NCBI GenBank assembly: GCA_013036095.1
Contig: JAAXCW010000001.1
Location: forward strand, 62,001 to 126,000
Length of the DNA stretch: 64,000 bases
Source: Vulcanimicrobiota bacterium
Lineage (GTDB): Bacteria; Vulcanimicrobiota; Vulcanimicrobiia; Vulcanimicrobiales; Vulcanimicrobiaceae
Direction: 5' to 3'
Shown here: piece by piece, positions 17,183-25,431 of the stretch
Layout of the letters: every line of letters begins with the position of its first letter
How positions within the stretch are numbered: the first letter of the stretch is position 1
Position numbers and translations under genes: made by a program
The notes under the pieces: generated by a model
What the model was told of the DNA's origin: nothing
The model's input: the letters and a program-made list of their open reading frames with translations, nothing else
Database searches by the model: none

Positions 17183-17231
17183 AGAGTTTTTCGGGAGACC
17201 ACGAAAATGCGTGCGACAAAAGGAGACGTGA

Positions 17232-17657
17232 ATGATCCATAGGACGCTCGCAATCTTGGGATTGCTATCGTTAGTGGCGATTCCCGCTACCGGCGCAACC
17301 AATCCGTTTATCGGCACGTGGCAGGCGACGACGGTCACCTCCGGCGTCCGGCTTACCATTCAACTCGTGCTGAACCCGCAAGGCGGATTCAGTGAACTCG
17401 ATCAGGGTATCAGCTCGGGCAATAGAATGATAACGCAAGAAACGGGCACGTACGCTCTGTTCGCACCGAACACGTTGCGTTTAAACGTCCTGAACTGGCA
17501 GCCGAAGGTGCAGTGTATGGCGCCGTCAGGATGTTTCCCGATCCGAAAACCACCGGGCACGACTTATCGCTACCGGTTCACTTCGGCGACGACGTTCATG
17601 GCTCAAGACGTCACCTTTGGCAACGGTCCCATCTTCATTTATCACCGAATCCAGTAG
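17232..17657 (+). CDS. Exported lipocalin-like protein
   Basis: 141 residues with signal peptide (TLAILGLLSLVAIPATGA) and a domain beginning NPFIGTWQATTVTSGVRLTIQLVLNPQGGFSE, the F.G.W.......... pattern of small exported beta-barrel domains. The C-terminal half has two cysteines (QCMAPSGCF) that could form a disulfide. AGGAG lies just before the ATG. Function unknown. Confidence 0.7.
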   Translation: MIHRTLAILGLLSLVAIPATGATNPFIGTWQATTVTSGVRLTIQLVLNPQGGFSELDQGISSGNRMITQETGTYALFAPNTLRLNVLNWQPKVQCMAPSGCFPIRKPPGTTYRYRFTSATTFMAQDVTFGNGPIFIYHRIQ

Positions 17658-17687
17658 AAGTCGCGGCTGGTCCGCGACGTCGCCACA

Positions 17688-18035
17688 TCAGCCCGGTGCG
17701 GCGCAAACTCCCTGCTGGACCTTGCGTGCCAGCGTCGTCGCTGTTGCCCGGGGAATTCCGTAGCGTTCCATAGACGCGACGTTGTAGGCGCGACCGCCGG
17801 CCGCTAGAACCTTCCACGACCCGTTCTTCTTCACGAGGAGAACGGACTCTGAGGTATTGCCGCTCGCTCTCGATACGCCGGCTTCGGCGTAGTTGCCGAC
17901 AATGGTGATAGGAAAGACTGTTCCAGTTACGTGGTCGTGACGCATAATGGCGCCAAAGACCGCCTTGTGATCGGCGGCGCTGGCGCATATGGCCGAGGAT
18001 AGCGCGACCGTTGTCAGGAGCAATAGAACTGGCAT
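17688..18035 (-). CDS. Small exported protein (NG.W..L..GG family, member 1)
   Basis: 115 residues with signal peptide (VLLLLTTVALSSAICASA) and a domain containing GNYAEAGVSR, VLLVKKNGSWKVLAAGG and ERYGIPRATATTLARKV. The NG.W..L..GG...... M..RYGIP.A.A..L pattern recurs in the protein at 19473-19832 and more loosely at 45745-46143. The ATG at 18033-18035 with GAGG upstream is chosen over an upstream TTG. Function unknown; probably periplasmic. Confidence 0.7.
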   Translation of the reverse strand: MPVLLLLTTVALSSAICASAADHKAVFGAIMRHDHVTGTVFPITIVGNYAEAGVSRASGNTSESVLLVKKNGSWKVLAAGGRAYNVASMERYGIPRATATTLARKVQQGVCAAPG

Positions 18036-18138
18036 AGCGCCTCGTTGTTCCAAAAAACGTGAAGCCGGCCCTTTTCAAGGAGTGGTTCACCTTTGCGGCA
18101 CAAGAGTAAACAGCTGCTCTTTTTCAGAGGAGGCCGTT

Positions 18139-18825
18139 ATGCTTTCCGTGAGTGAGGCCGTTTCTTCATCCTTCGCCGACTCGCGCGCCACGCTCATGAC
18201 ATATCGCAAGGCGCTTTACATCTGCCTCGCGCTGGCGGCATTCGCGGGTCTGCTCGGAATATTTTTCCCGATAGGATCGCAGAATCAGGCGCTGGCGGCG
18301 GTGAGCTCGTTCTATTACGTCATCATTCTCTCCGTCGTGCTCAGCTATTTCGGTCTTGCGGCCGCCGTGCGCACGATCCGGCCGCATTTTGGCATGACCG
18401 TGGGGCGTTTCTTTGGCGCTCTCCTGTACGGCCTTGCTGCGGGGATTGCCATCGAAATCGCCGCCGTCTTCTTGATCATTCCCGGCATCTGGATTGGCGC
18501 CAAACTCTCCTTGACGATTCCGATGTATTTGCTTTATCCCGATGAGGTGTTCGGAAAAACTTGGAGTGCAACGGCGTATCGCTTTTGGCCAACCCTCGGT
18601 GTAGTAATCTTGACGGCGATCATTACCGCAGTGTTGGCGGGCATCGCCACCGTCGCGGCGGTCGGAATTATCACGGTTCTGCCGTCCGCGGCGATCGTGC
18701 TGGCTCCTCTGGCGCTTTTAGTTTTTGCCTTCGTGCAGCAATTCCATTGGCTCGCACTCGTACGTTGGAGTCAAAATCTCGTAGAACATCCGGTGACTCT
18801 CGTTCCAGTCGCCGCAAATGCGTAG
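18139..18825 (+). CDS. Polytopic membrane protein
   Basis: 228 residues, about six hydrophobic helices (ALYICLALAAFAGLLGIFF, YYVIILSVVLSYFGLAAAV, ALLYGLAAGIAIEIAAVFLIIPGIW, TLGVVILTAIITAVLAGIATVAAVGII, IVLAPLALLVFAFVQQF). The segment PGIWIGAKLSLTIPMYLLYPDEVFGKTWSATAYR resembles uncharacterised membrane proteins with a glycerophosphodiesterase-type membrane domain. A very good ribosome binding site (AGAGGAGG) sets the start at 18139. Function unknown. Confidence 0.75.
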   Translation: MLSVSEAVSSSFADSRATLMTYRKALYICLALAAFAGLLGIFFPIGSQNQALAAVSSFYYVIILSVVLSYFGLAAAVRTIRPHFGMTVGRFFGALLYGLAAGIAIEIAAVFLIIPGIWIGAKLSLTIPMYLLYPDEVFGKTWSATAYRFWPTLGVVILTAIITAVLAGIATVAAVGIITVLPSAAIVLAPLALLVFAFVQQFHWLALVRWSQNLVEHPVTLVPVAANA

Positions 18826-18891
18826 CAACATGGGCACTCCCTCATGCTAGCTCCGGGAGGGGTTTTTAGCGGCGGGCGCAATCGCCATCCA

Positions 18892-19416
18892 ATGCCGCGT
18901 TTCATAGCCCTAACCGTGTGTGTTCTTATTTGCACTGTGTTGCTAGGACCGGCGGCCCAAGCAGCGTCCGTCCCGCAGACCGAGCGCGTTCGAATGCACG
19001 CGCTCACGGGGCCATACGACTTTTACCCAGCGAGTCTTCCGCCGGGGCTTAAGTACCTAAAGTGGAAACGCACCGCCCTATCACCGATGGCTTGCGGCAC
19101 AAATCTAAGCATCGTCTTTACAAATGGCGGCAAAGAAATTGATTGGTCGTCATCTCGCGATTGTAATGCCGACGCTAATGTAGCCTGTCGTGCGGACGGG
19201 TATCCAGGTTATGGATTTATTATGAGCGCAACATATAGCGCTAAAATTAATGGGCGACGCGTGTACTTCTCGTCCGGCAATCATGGATCAAATGCGTGGG
19301 CTTGCGTTCCGTTGCGCGTAGGCGGGTATGCAGACATGGCGGTCGTTGGTATATGGGAGAATTTCATGAAACCACGGGATGCGATGAATCTCGTCGCCTA
19401 CGCACAGCCTTTTTAA
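18892..19416 (+). CDS. Exported hypothetical protein
   Basis: 174 residues with a signal peptide (FIALTVCVLICTVLLGPAAQAA) and four or more cysteines in the mature part (MACGTN, RDCNADANVACRADG, WACVPL), suggesting disulfides and an extracytoplasmic location. No family recognised. The in-frame ATG at 18892 is used because the signal peptide begins there; there is no strong ribosome binding site. Confidence 0.6.
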   Translation: MPRFIALTVCVLICTVLLGPAAQAASVPQTERVRMHALTGPYDFYPASLPPGLKYLKWKRTALSPMACGTNLSIVFTNGGKEIDWSSSRDCNADANVACRADGYPGYGFIMSATYSAKINGRRVYFSSGNHGSNAWACVPLRVGGYADMAVVGIWENFMKPRDAMNLVAYAQPF

Positions 19417-19472
19417 AAAAAGAGACGCTTGATCTTTTTCATTTTTGAAAGAAAGTAAGGAGAACACACAGG

Positions 19473-19832
19473 TTGATCGCATTTGCAGCCGCGCTTTCGT
19501 TGCTCGCTGCCATCCCCGCTTACGCGGCGTCCTCAGCGCAGAAGACCGCCGTTGCGGCGCTCGTCGCAGCGTATCACGCACGCGGCTGGAGCGACATCGA
19601 GCAGCCCTCGTGTTTCGTTGTGCAAACGTGGGCGCAATGCGATTTCGGAACGGCGCACGGACGGGGGGAAGGCACCGCGTGGCTGCACCTAAAGAACGGC
19701 AAGTGGGCGTTCCTCGGTCAAGGCGGTGGCGTCACATACGCATCGATGATGGAGAAACGCTACGGCATCCCGCCGGCCGTCGCGAAACAGTTCCAAGCGA
19801 AACTCTGTCCGAACCCCTGCCCCGGTGCTTAG
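19473..19832 (+). CDS. Small exported protein (NG.W..L..GG family, member 2)
   Basis: 119 residues from a TTG start, with AAGGAG upstream. Signal peptide FAAALSLLAAIPAYAA; mature part AHGRGEGTAWLHLKNGKWAFLGQGGGVTYASMMEKRYGIPPAVAKQF and a Cys-rich end (CPNPCPGA). It shares the NGKW..LG.GGG and RYGIP motifs with the gene at 17688-18035. Function unknown. Confidence 0.68.
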   Translation: MIAFAAALSLLAAIPAYAASSAQKTAVAALVAAYHARGWSDIEQPSCFVVQTWAQCDFGTAHGRGEGTAWLHLKNGKWAFLGQGGGVTYASMMEKRYGIPPAVAKQFQAKLCPNPCPGA

Positions 19833-19835
19833 CGG

Positions 19836-20177
19836 TCATTCAAGCACTTGCCTGAGCCAGAGATAGTCGTGGGCCTTCACGGTCGTATATATGATCATCG
19901 AAACCCAATTCGCGTCCGTAAGGTTTGAACCGCATTCCGTAACGACCCGCTGACCGGGCTTAACGTCAACACGTAGCGTGTTGCTCGAACACCAATCGAG
20001 TTTTACGCAAACGTTATGCGGACCCGGAGAGACTTGCACGGTCAGCGGGTCGTTGCCATCGCCAAGCAATCCGACCTTTTGATCGTCAACAAGTACCCGG
20101 TACCGCCGACGCCGATCAGCGTAGAAACTCACACGACGAACGGAAAGACTGCCTGAGTCGGAAATCATGGATCGCAC
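19836..20177 (-). CDS. PEGA-like domain protein
   Basis: 113 residues. The middle (YRVLVDDQKVGLLGDGNDPLTVQVSPGPHNVCVKLDWCSSNTLRVDVKPGQRVV) follows the PEGA/small beta-sandwich pattern: a short strand, an L.P.VQV.PG.H.V turn, then V..G. No signal peptide is clear at this start, so the real start may differ. Convergent with the exported protein at 19473-19832. Function unknown. Confidence 0.55.
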   Translation of the reverse strand: MRSMISDSGSLSVRRVSFYADRRRRYRVLVDDQKVGLLGDGNDPLTVQVSPGPHNVCVKLDWCSSNTLRVDVKPGQRVVTECGSNLTDANWVSMIIYTTVKAHDYLWLRQVLE

Positions 20178-20241
20178 CGGCCGTCCTTAGCTTCGCCGCC
20201 AAACGAGGACGCTTTGCGTGCACCATATATATGGAGGCAAC

Positions 20242-20376
20242 GTGCGAATCACCAGCTTATCTCCGCGCATACGTGAAATCATTGCCCTACTGCGGGGGAA
20301 TGTACCGCGTCTTGTGCGCCGGCATGCGCCTCAACCTCACTTTATGACGTTGACCTTGAGCAGCATGCTCCCGTGA
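20242..20376 (+). CDS. Possible 44-residue basic protein
   Basis: A GTG start with a well-spaced GGAGG (TGGAGGCAACGTG) opens a 44-codon frame (MRITSLSPRIREIIALLRG...) rich in Arg and His, ending inside the 3' end of the opposite CuA gene. The ribosome binding site is the only positive sign. Confidence 0.25.
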   Translation: MRITSLSPRIREIIALLRGNVPRLVRRHAPQPHFMTLTLSSMLP

Positions 20377-20678
20377 CCTATGCCGCAGTACACGGCGCAA
20401 CGGGCCACAAAACTGCCAATGCGAGCGGGCGTCACTTCCACGGTCGTCGGTTTGTTACTGATCACAATCACTTTGCTTAGGCCGATCTCCGGGATCGTAA
20501 TTCCGTGCGTTCCCTGTGTACCGACGAAAACCAATTTCGCGCGTTGATGCAATTTGAGCGTTATCGTCCCCGGCGTGAACGCGAAGTTCTTCGCGGAAAC
20601 CATGGTGGATTGTTCGCGTGCCACAACCGGCGCGGCGAGGGCGGCTGCCAGGCCGAGAGTTGACGCGATAGAAGTCAT
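20337..20678 (-). CDS. Exported CuA-type cupredoxin
   Basis: 113 residues: signal peptide, then a cupredoxin domain (NFAFTPGTITLKLHQRAKLVFVGTQGTHGI) with H59 and the CuA ligand pattern C94-AVY-C98-GIG-H102-GS-M105. This is the motif of cytochrome oxidase subunit II and NosZ electron-transfer sites. The ATG lies two bases after the stop of the upstream fusion gene, so the two are translationally coupled and probably work in the same electron-transfer or copper-handling process. The role is inferred from the motif. Confidence 0.82.
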   Translation of the reverse strand: MTSIASTLGLAAALAAPVVAREQSTMVSAKNFAFTPGTITLKLHQRAKLVFVGTQGTHGITIPEIGLSKVIVISNKPTTVEVTPARIGSFVARCAVYCGIGHGSMLLKVNVIK

Positions 20679-20680
20679 TT

Positions 20681-22231
20681 TCACTGTGTAGTCCCTTTCG
20701 AGTCCGTAACGGTTATGGTGAGGGTCATGTTGGGATGCCCGGGACCGCATATGATCGCACAATGCAAGACATACACGCCGGCCTTCTTCGGAGTGACGTT
20801 GACGATGTCGCCGCCGCCGGGCTGCATGACGGTAAGCGGGATGGCGAGATCCTTGGATTGCAAACCGTGAACGCCTTGCGTGCTCACGAGACGCAATCGC
20901 GTCGTTTCGCCGGTATGCAGCGCGATCGTGCCGGGCGTAAACTTCCAGTTCGATGCGGAAATCGTAATAATCGGGCGAGCCGCGACCGGAGCTGACGTGG
21001 GAGCAGCATGAGCGGCCGAGGCGCTCTTGCCGACCGCCGGGACCGCCGGACTTGGTGTCGCGGCGGCCAATGCGCTTGTTGCTGCGGCGACATTTTGCAG
21101 CGGCATCGTCCACCACAGCATGTAGCTAAACGTCGGCGTCGTATTTTGCGCCATCGCCGTCTCCAGATACACATGGAGATATGGCAACACGTGGTAGGCG
21201 AAATCGATGTTTCCGCTCTGGGTCTGTGTTCCTAAGCCGTCCTTTTGGAGCTCTTTGCGAAACGCGATCAGACCTTTGTCGCCGACCGGCTCGTAGAACT
21301 CGATCGTTGCGGCGGTGCTCCGCGCAGGTCCCAACGGATTGCCCAGCGCGTCCTGTCCGGCGTTGCTGTCGAAAGCCGTCTGATACATCGCAAAGATGCC
21401 GGGAAACACTCCCACGGGATCGCGTTGGACGTAAGGCGTAAACGATGAGTACTGATCGAAGCCGCCTTCGGCCAGCGGGTATGAACCGCGCGCGCCCATG
21501 AGACCATATTCCAGCGGTTGTTCGGGATTTGCATGCGCCAATCGCCATTGGAACGTCTTCTCAACATCCGATGAGTATTTTCCGATGCCGCTGAGGTCAC
21601 CGCCGTCCGCGAAGTAACCGATCTCAGCGTCTAGTGAATTCTTTACGAAAATGAATTTGGAACCCCACCGGTTGCCGTCGTTTTGGTATACGTGCTCGCC
21701 GACGGTCAGCTCCGGCGTCGCAAATGAAGCGATGTCGAACCATTGGCTTAAGGGCGACGCCGTCGTCCCGGGCATTTTGCCGACAAAAAGATGCCCGTTA
21801 CGGTGAAATAAATTATTGAATGTAATCCAGGCGGTATCGATGCCGCCGGCTTGACCGCCCTGCACGATCCACTGCTGATAATGGAAGGTCGTATTTGCAT
21901 CAAACGCCCCGGCGGCGTGAAATGCGACGTTTCCGAATACCGTTCGCGGAGAGCTCGCATCTTGGGAGTTATGAGAATAGTTCGCGGTTTCGCCAATCCA
22001 GAACGGCGTCGAGCGGTGCAGCGTATGAACGTCTAGCTCAGCATAACCCGTACGTTGAAGGTAGCGGCCATACGAGTTCAAGGCGGGGACCTGCGTGTGA
22101 CAAACGCTGCATTTCATTCCGTACGCTTGCGCGAACGGCGGCATTGCAGAAACCGGCGTCGAGTTCAGCAACATCAATGTCGCTGCGATAAGCATCCCGA
22201 TAAAGACGGCCCTTGCGCGGAAAACGTTCAT
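20681..22231 (-). CDS. Fusion: c-type haem motif + beta-barrel + CuA cupredoxin
   Basis: 516 residues. A signal peptide is followed by C41-SV-C44-H45, a c-type haem site. A long central part (about 55-375) is rich in short amphipathic strands with aromatic ends (FHYQQWIVQGG, AWITFNNLFH, AEIGYFADGGDLSG, YLHVYLETAMAQN), as expected of an outer-membrane barrel. After an Ala/Pro linker (about 385-425) comes a cupredoxin domain with C491-AII-C495-GPG-H499-PN-M502. It overlaps the next upstream gene by ATGA and is followed by the separate CuA protein. It may carry electrons at or across the outer membrane; that is an inference. Confidence 0.72.
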   Translation of the reverse strand: MNVFRARAVFIGMLIAATLMLLNSTPVSAMPPFAQAYGMKCSVCHTQVPALNSYGRYLQRTGYAELDVHTLHRSTPFWIGETANYSHNSQDASSPRTVFGNVAFHAAGAFDANTTFHYQQWIVQGGQAGGIDTAWITFNNLFHRNGHLFVGKMPGTTASPLSQWFDIASFATPELTVGEHVYQNDGNRWGSKFIFVKNSLDAEIGYFADGGDLSGIGKYSSDVEKTFQWRLAHANPEQPLEYGLMGARGSYPLAEGGFDQYSSFTPYVQRDPVGVFPGIFAMYQTAFDSNAGQDALGNPLGPARSTAATIEFYEPVGDKGLIAFRKELQKDGLGTQTQSGNIDFAYHVLPYLHVYLETAMAQNTTPTFSYMLWWTMPLQNVAAATSALAAATPSPAVPAVGKSASAAHAAPTSAPVAARPIITISASNWKFTPGTIALHTGETTRLRLVSTQGVHGLQSKDLAIPLTVMQPGGGDIVNVTPKKAGVYVLHCAIICGPGHPNMTLTITVTDSKGTTQ

Positions 22232-22740
22232 GAATGCTCCGTACGGTGTGACCGCTCCGACTCGTTGAGCTGTTCATTAGTGGGGCACGCTTGCTGGAAA
22301 GCAACATGACGATCGTTGATGTAGCGGCGAAGGCGGTCAAGCAAATGGTCCATGGTACTGTTTGCGAGCCGCCCGCCGATCAACCGATCGAAAATCTGGC
22401 CGGCTAGACCACCGGGCGGTTCATACGAGCCTTCCAGAGCGAGAATCGAACCTGGAGATTGCGGGCGAACCGTAGCGAGGCCACGGAACGACGGGAATGC
22501 TGACCAACGCGGTTGCCATGAGATCGTGAGCGCGTCATGGCCACGCACGGCGTCGGTCTTGTCATCTACTAATGCGCGCTGCGTTTCCACTGTGACATTG
22601 GTAGACGCAAGGGCCTTCACGCGAAGCTGAGGTCGCTCGTTAAAAAAATCGGTAACGTACTCTATGACGCTGCTGAACGGGGCCTCGACCATGGTCGTGC
22701 GGAAAAGACTCGTTATGTGCGGCGCCTTTTGGGCCCGCAT
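22228..22740 (-). CDS. SRPBCC-like (START-fold) protein
   Basis: About 170 residues. FRTTMVEAPFSSVIEYVTDFFNERP is like the first strand and helix of coenzyme Q-binding/polyketide cyclase (SRPBCC) domains, and SILALEGSYEPPGGLAGQIFDRLIGGRLANSTMDHLLDRLRRYI like the end with its long C-terminal helix. It overlaps the haem/barrel/CuA gene by ATGA, suggesting co-translation. No signal peptide. Ligand unknown. Confidence 0.65.
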   Translation of the reverse strand: MRAQKAPHITSLFRTTMVEAPFSSVIEYVTDFFNERPQLRVKALASTNVTVETQRALVDDKTDAVRGHDALTISWQPRWSAFPSFRGLATVRPQSPGSILALEGSYEPPGGLAGQIFDRLIGGRLANSTMDHLLDRLRRYINDRHVAFQQACPTNEQLNESERSHRTEHS

Positions 22741-22866
22741 CACGTGTTGTGAGATAGATTCTCGCTCTCATTTGAAGTGCGCTGTCAACATGCCTAAGCG
22801 GCACTCTTTCCGCGCCTCACGCTTAGCATGCGCCTTATAAGGGCGAGCGTCTGTGTGAATTTAACG

Positions 22867-23445
22867 TCAGCGCGCCAATTGTGCTCGCAGGGCGCGATTC
22901 TCATCCTCGAGTTCCGCCAAGCGGACCGAGTCGAAGGCCGCCGCCACGCCGCGCGCAATTTGCGACAGCGCATCACGCTCGTCCGGCGCATAGGATTCGT
23001 TGACGCTCTTGGGTCCGCAAACGAGAAACCCCATAACTCGCCCGCGCGCAAATAGCGGGAGCACGAGCGCCTCATCGAAGGCTGAGCCTTTGAGCTGCTC
23101 CACGATCCCGTGATCGGTCCGCATTGCGACGATGGCGGCGTCGTTTTCGGAGACGCTGAGCGGCGGCACATAATCGCCGCAGTGCGCGCCAAGCGCATAG
23201 TGCTTACCGGCATCGTCACGCATATACATCGCGGACCACGCGGCGGTCGTACGCTCGCAAACGGTTTCTACCGTCCGATCGCCAATCGTTCGAGCCTCTG
23301 TTATGAACAGCACCTGACGGGCAAAATCGCGCATCGCCATTTCGTTTTCGATTCCCCACGCCGCGGGGCCCAAACCCGTGAAAAGAAAAACGTAGAGCAT
23401 CCAACCCGCAACCAGAAAGATCGCGGCGAACGCAACGCGGCGCAT
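22867..23445 (-). CDS. Membrane-anchored GAF-domain protein
   Basis: About 192 residues: one N-terminal membrane helix (VAFAAIFLVAGWMLYVFLFTGLG) and a GAF-like domain (ETVCERTTAAWSAMYMRDD, LVLPLFARGRVMGFLVCG, DERDALSQIARGVAAAFD), ending in a short coiled coil (LAELEDENRALRAQL). GAF domains bind small ligands or sense redox. No output domain is present, so it may act through a partner. Confidence 0.75.
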   Translation of the reverse strand: MRRVAFAAIFLVAGWMLYVFLFTGLGPAAWGIENEMAMRDFARQVLFITEARTIGDRTVETVCERTTAAWSAMYMRDDAGKHYALGAHCGDYVPPLSVSENDAAIVAMRTDHGIVEQLKGSAFDEALVLPLFARGRVMGFLVCGPKSVNESYAPDERDALSQIARGVAAAFDSVRLAELEDENRALRAQLAR

Positions 23446-23503
23446 CACGCGCTGCCCTGAGCGGCGCAGCTGATCATCGCTTTGCGGTAAGTAGCCAGGC
23501 CGA

Positions 23504-25420
23504 TTACGGGGCGGCGGCGTGCGAGCGCATGATACCCGCTAACATGTCCGGCACGGCGGCAATGCGCTCGAGGTGCGGATATTTCAGGCCGTCGTGATAA
23601 TCGAGATCGATCGTTTGATACCAATGGCCTTGCTTTACAAGCAGATGAACCGGCGCGCTCGAACCTTTGGCGTCTTTAATAGCCTGCGTCCAGAGGTCGG
23701 CGCTAAAATCGCGCCCGTTAACTGCAACGACTTGCATGCCGGGCGCGAGTCCCGCCTTCCAAGCTGCCGAATCCTCGCGTACGTCGCCGACCGTTCCCGT
23801 TCCGCTTAACGTGACGCCGGCGTCGAACCAAGCGGGGACTCCGCGGCCGCCGCGGCCGTTGACGAATTTATTCGGCGTCTCGTTGAAAACGAGTTTGTAA
23901 CCCGCTCGCGCGATCTCGTCGGTGGGCGGAATCGGCGCGACCGTGTAGACGTATTTCTCGAAAAATCCATGCCAGTCGTACGGGACGACTTGATTCAGAT
24001 AGTTTTCGATATCTTCACGCGTGTACGTCACGACCTTTGGACCGGAGACGCCGCCCGCGAAGAGCCGTGTGTAGTCATCCAGCGACTTCGTGCCGTGGGA
24101 TTGCTCGCGAATGATCGTGTCCGCGTCGAGCCAGACCAGCTCGCCTTCCCGGTAGAAATCGCCGGCCGTGCGCCGCAAACTCGGATAGACGCCGCGCGCG
24201 CAGCAATAGTAGTACGGCGCGCCCGTTGTCGTGTCGATCAGCGGCGTCGTGTTTCGTCCGGGTTCGTAGGCGAGACCGGAATACAGCGAAGCTAAAAACT
24301 CCGGATAATCCTTCGGATCGCGAATGCCCGAGCGGAACGAGAGCATGTCGCCGATATATTGGTTCATGCCTTCGTATTGCCAAAGCAGTTCGGTGCGTTC
24401 CGGAAAAGGCTCGTTGTAATCGGGCTGCTGCAGGTCGAACGGGCGCCGGTACTTGCCGTTCCAGGAGTGCGAAAACTCGTGCGGCACCAAATCGCCGCTG
24501 AGCATTTGCTGGCGAGGGCTTGTCAAGAAATCGTCGCCCGCGCGATCGTCGCTCGACTGGTGATGTTCGATACCTTGGAATCCGAGCGTGTTGCTGAGCG
24601 TGAGCTCAGCGTGATACACGTTCCAGTGACGACCTCCGTACACCGCCATCGCTTCGGGCGTCAACTGTTTGTAGGCAGCGATTACTTTGTCGTCGATCTT
24701 CAAATCTTCCGGCGCGTCCGCGAACAGATCGAGATAGGTCGCGGCACCGCCGCCGGTCCAGGTCGTGATGTGTTTCACGTACGCGCCCATATCGGTCGGT
24801 GAATCGACCAGCGTCTCAAGTGAAACCGTCTCGAAATTCACGCGATTGCCGGAACGCGACGCCACCGGAAGCGCCGATGCAAAATCCCAGCCGGCCGGCA
24901 GAATGATCGATGCACGCGCGAAGTACTGTGTGTTGTCGATATTGCGTTGATAAAAGATGTAGCGGTTCCAGTTGCCGACCATGATATTCCGCGTCGCCAT
25001 GTTGTCGCCGCCGCCGTTGAGCAGCACGGTGAAATCAACGTTGACGGTGGAGGTGCCAGGCGGCACGTTGAGATGAAACGCGTACATGTCGACCTGGTCG
25101 CGCTGCCAGCGCAGCTGCTTGCCGCCGGCACTTACGCGCAATTCCGAAATATCAGTGAGCGGACCGGTCGGCCCGTGTTCGCCCGGTATCCACTCCGGGT
25201 AATCGATCGTAAACGGCCCGGGCGCCGCGGGAATGGTCATGTGCGCGTACGCGCGTCCGAGCGCAGATTTCCGCGCGTCGAGCACTATGGTCATCGGATT
25301 GCTCTGCGTCGCTAGCGGCCGGTCGAACTGCGCGTTCGGCAACGTTTGCGCGGATGCAGCGCCGCCGAGACCGGCCGCAAATGCCAGTGCAACGATGCCG
25401 GCTCGAGCTGCGTGCTTCAT
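23504..25420 (-). CDS. M61-family metallopeptidase with PDZ domain (copy 2)
   Basis: Exported glycyl-aminopeptidase-like enzyme of about 638 residues. Signal peptide (AGIVALAFAAGLGGAASAQ), N-terminal beta domain (DYPEWIPGEHGPTGPL), zinc motif HEFSHSWNGKYRRP with the third ligand in LWQYEGMNQYIG, and a C-terminal PDZ domain (DVREDSAAWKAGLAPGMQVVAVNGR). The ATG at 25418-25420 is preferred because GAGAGGGA lies just before it; an upstream in-frame ATG overlaps the preceding gene by ATGA. A tandem paralog lies upstream. Confidence 0.88.
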   Translation of the reverse strand: MKHAARAGIVALAFAAGLGGAASAQTLPNAQFDRPLATQSNPMTIVLDARKSALGRAYAHMTIPAAPGPFTIDYPEWIPGEHGPTGPLTDISELRVSAGGKQLRWQRDQVDMYAFHLNVPPGTSTVNVDFTVLLNGGGDNMATRNIMVGNWNRYIFYQRNIDNTQYFARASIILPAGWDFASALPVASRSGNRVNFETVSLETLVDSPTDMGAYVKHITTWTGGGAATYLDLFADAPEDLKIDDKVIAAYKQLTPEAMAVYGGRHWNVYHAELTLSNTLGFQGIEHHQSSDDRAGDDFLTSPRQQMLSGDLVPHEFSHSWNGKYRRPFDLQQPDYNEPFPERTELLWQYEGMNQYIGDMLSFRSGIRDPKDYPEFLASLYSGLAYEPGRNTTPLIDTTTGAPYYYCCARGVYPSLRRTAGDFYREGELVWLDADTIIREQSHGTKSLDDYTRLFAGGVSGPKVVTYTREDIENYLNQVVPYDWHGFFEKYVYTVAPIPPTDEIARAGYKLVFNETPNKFVNGRGGRGVPAWFDAGVTLSGTGTVGDVREDSAAWKAGLAPGMQVVAVNGRDFSADLWTQAIKDAKGSSAPVHLLVKQGHWYQTIDLDYHDGLKYPHLERIAAVPDMLAGIMRSHAAAP

Positions 25421-25431
25421 TTCATTCCCTC

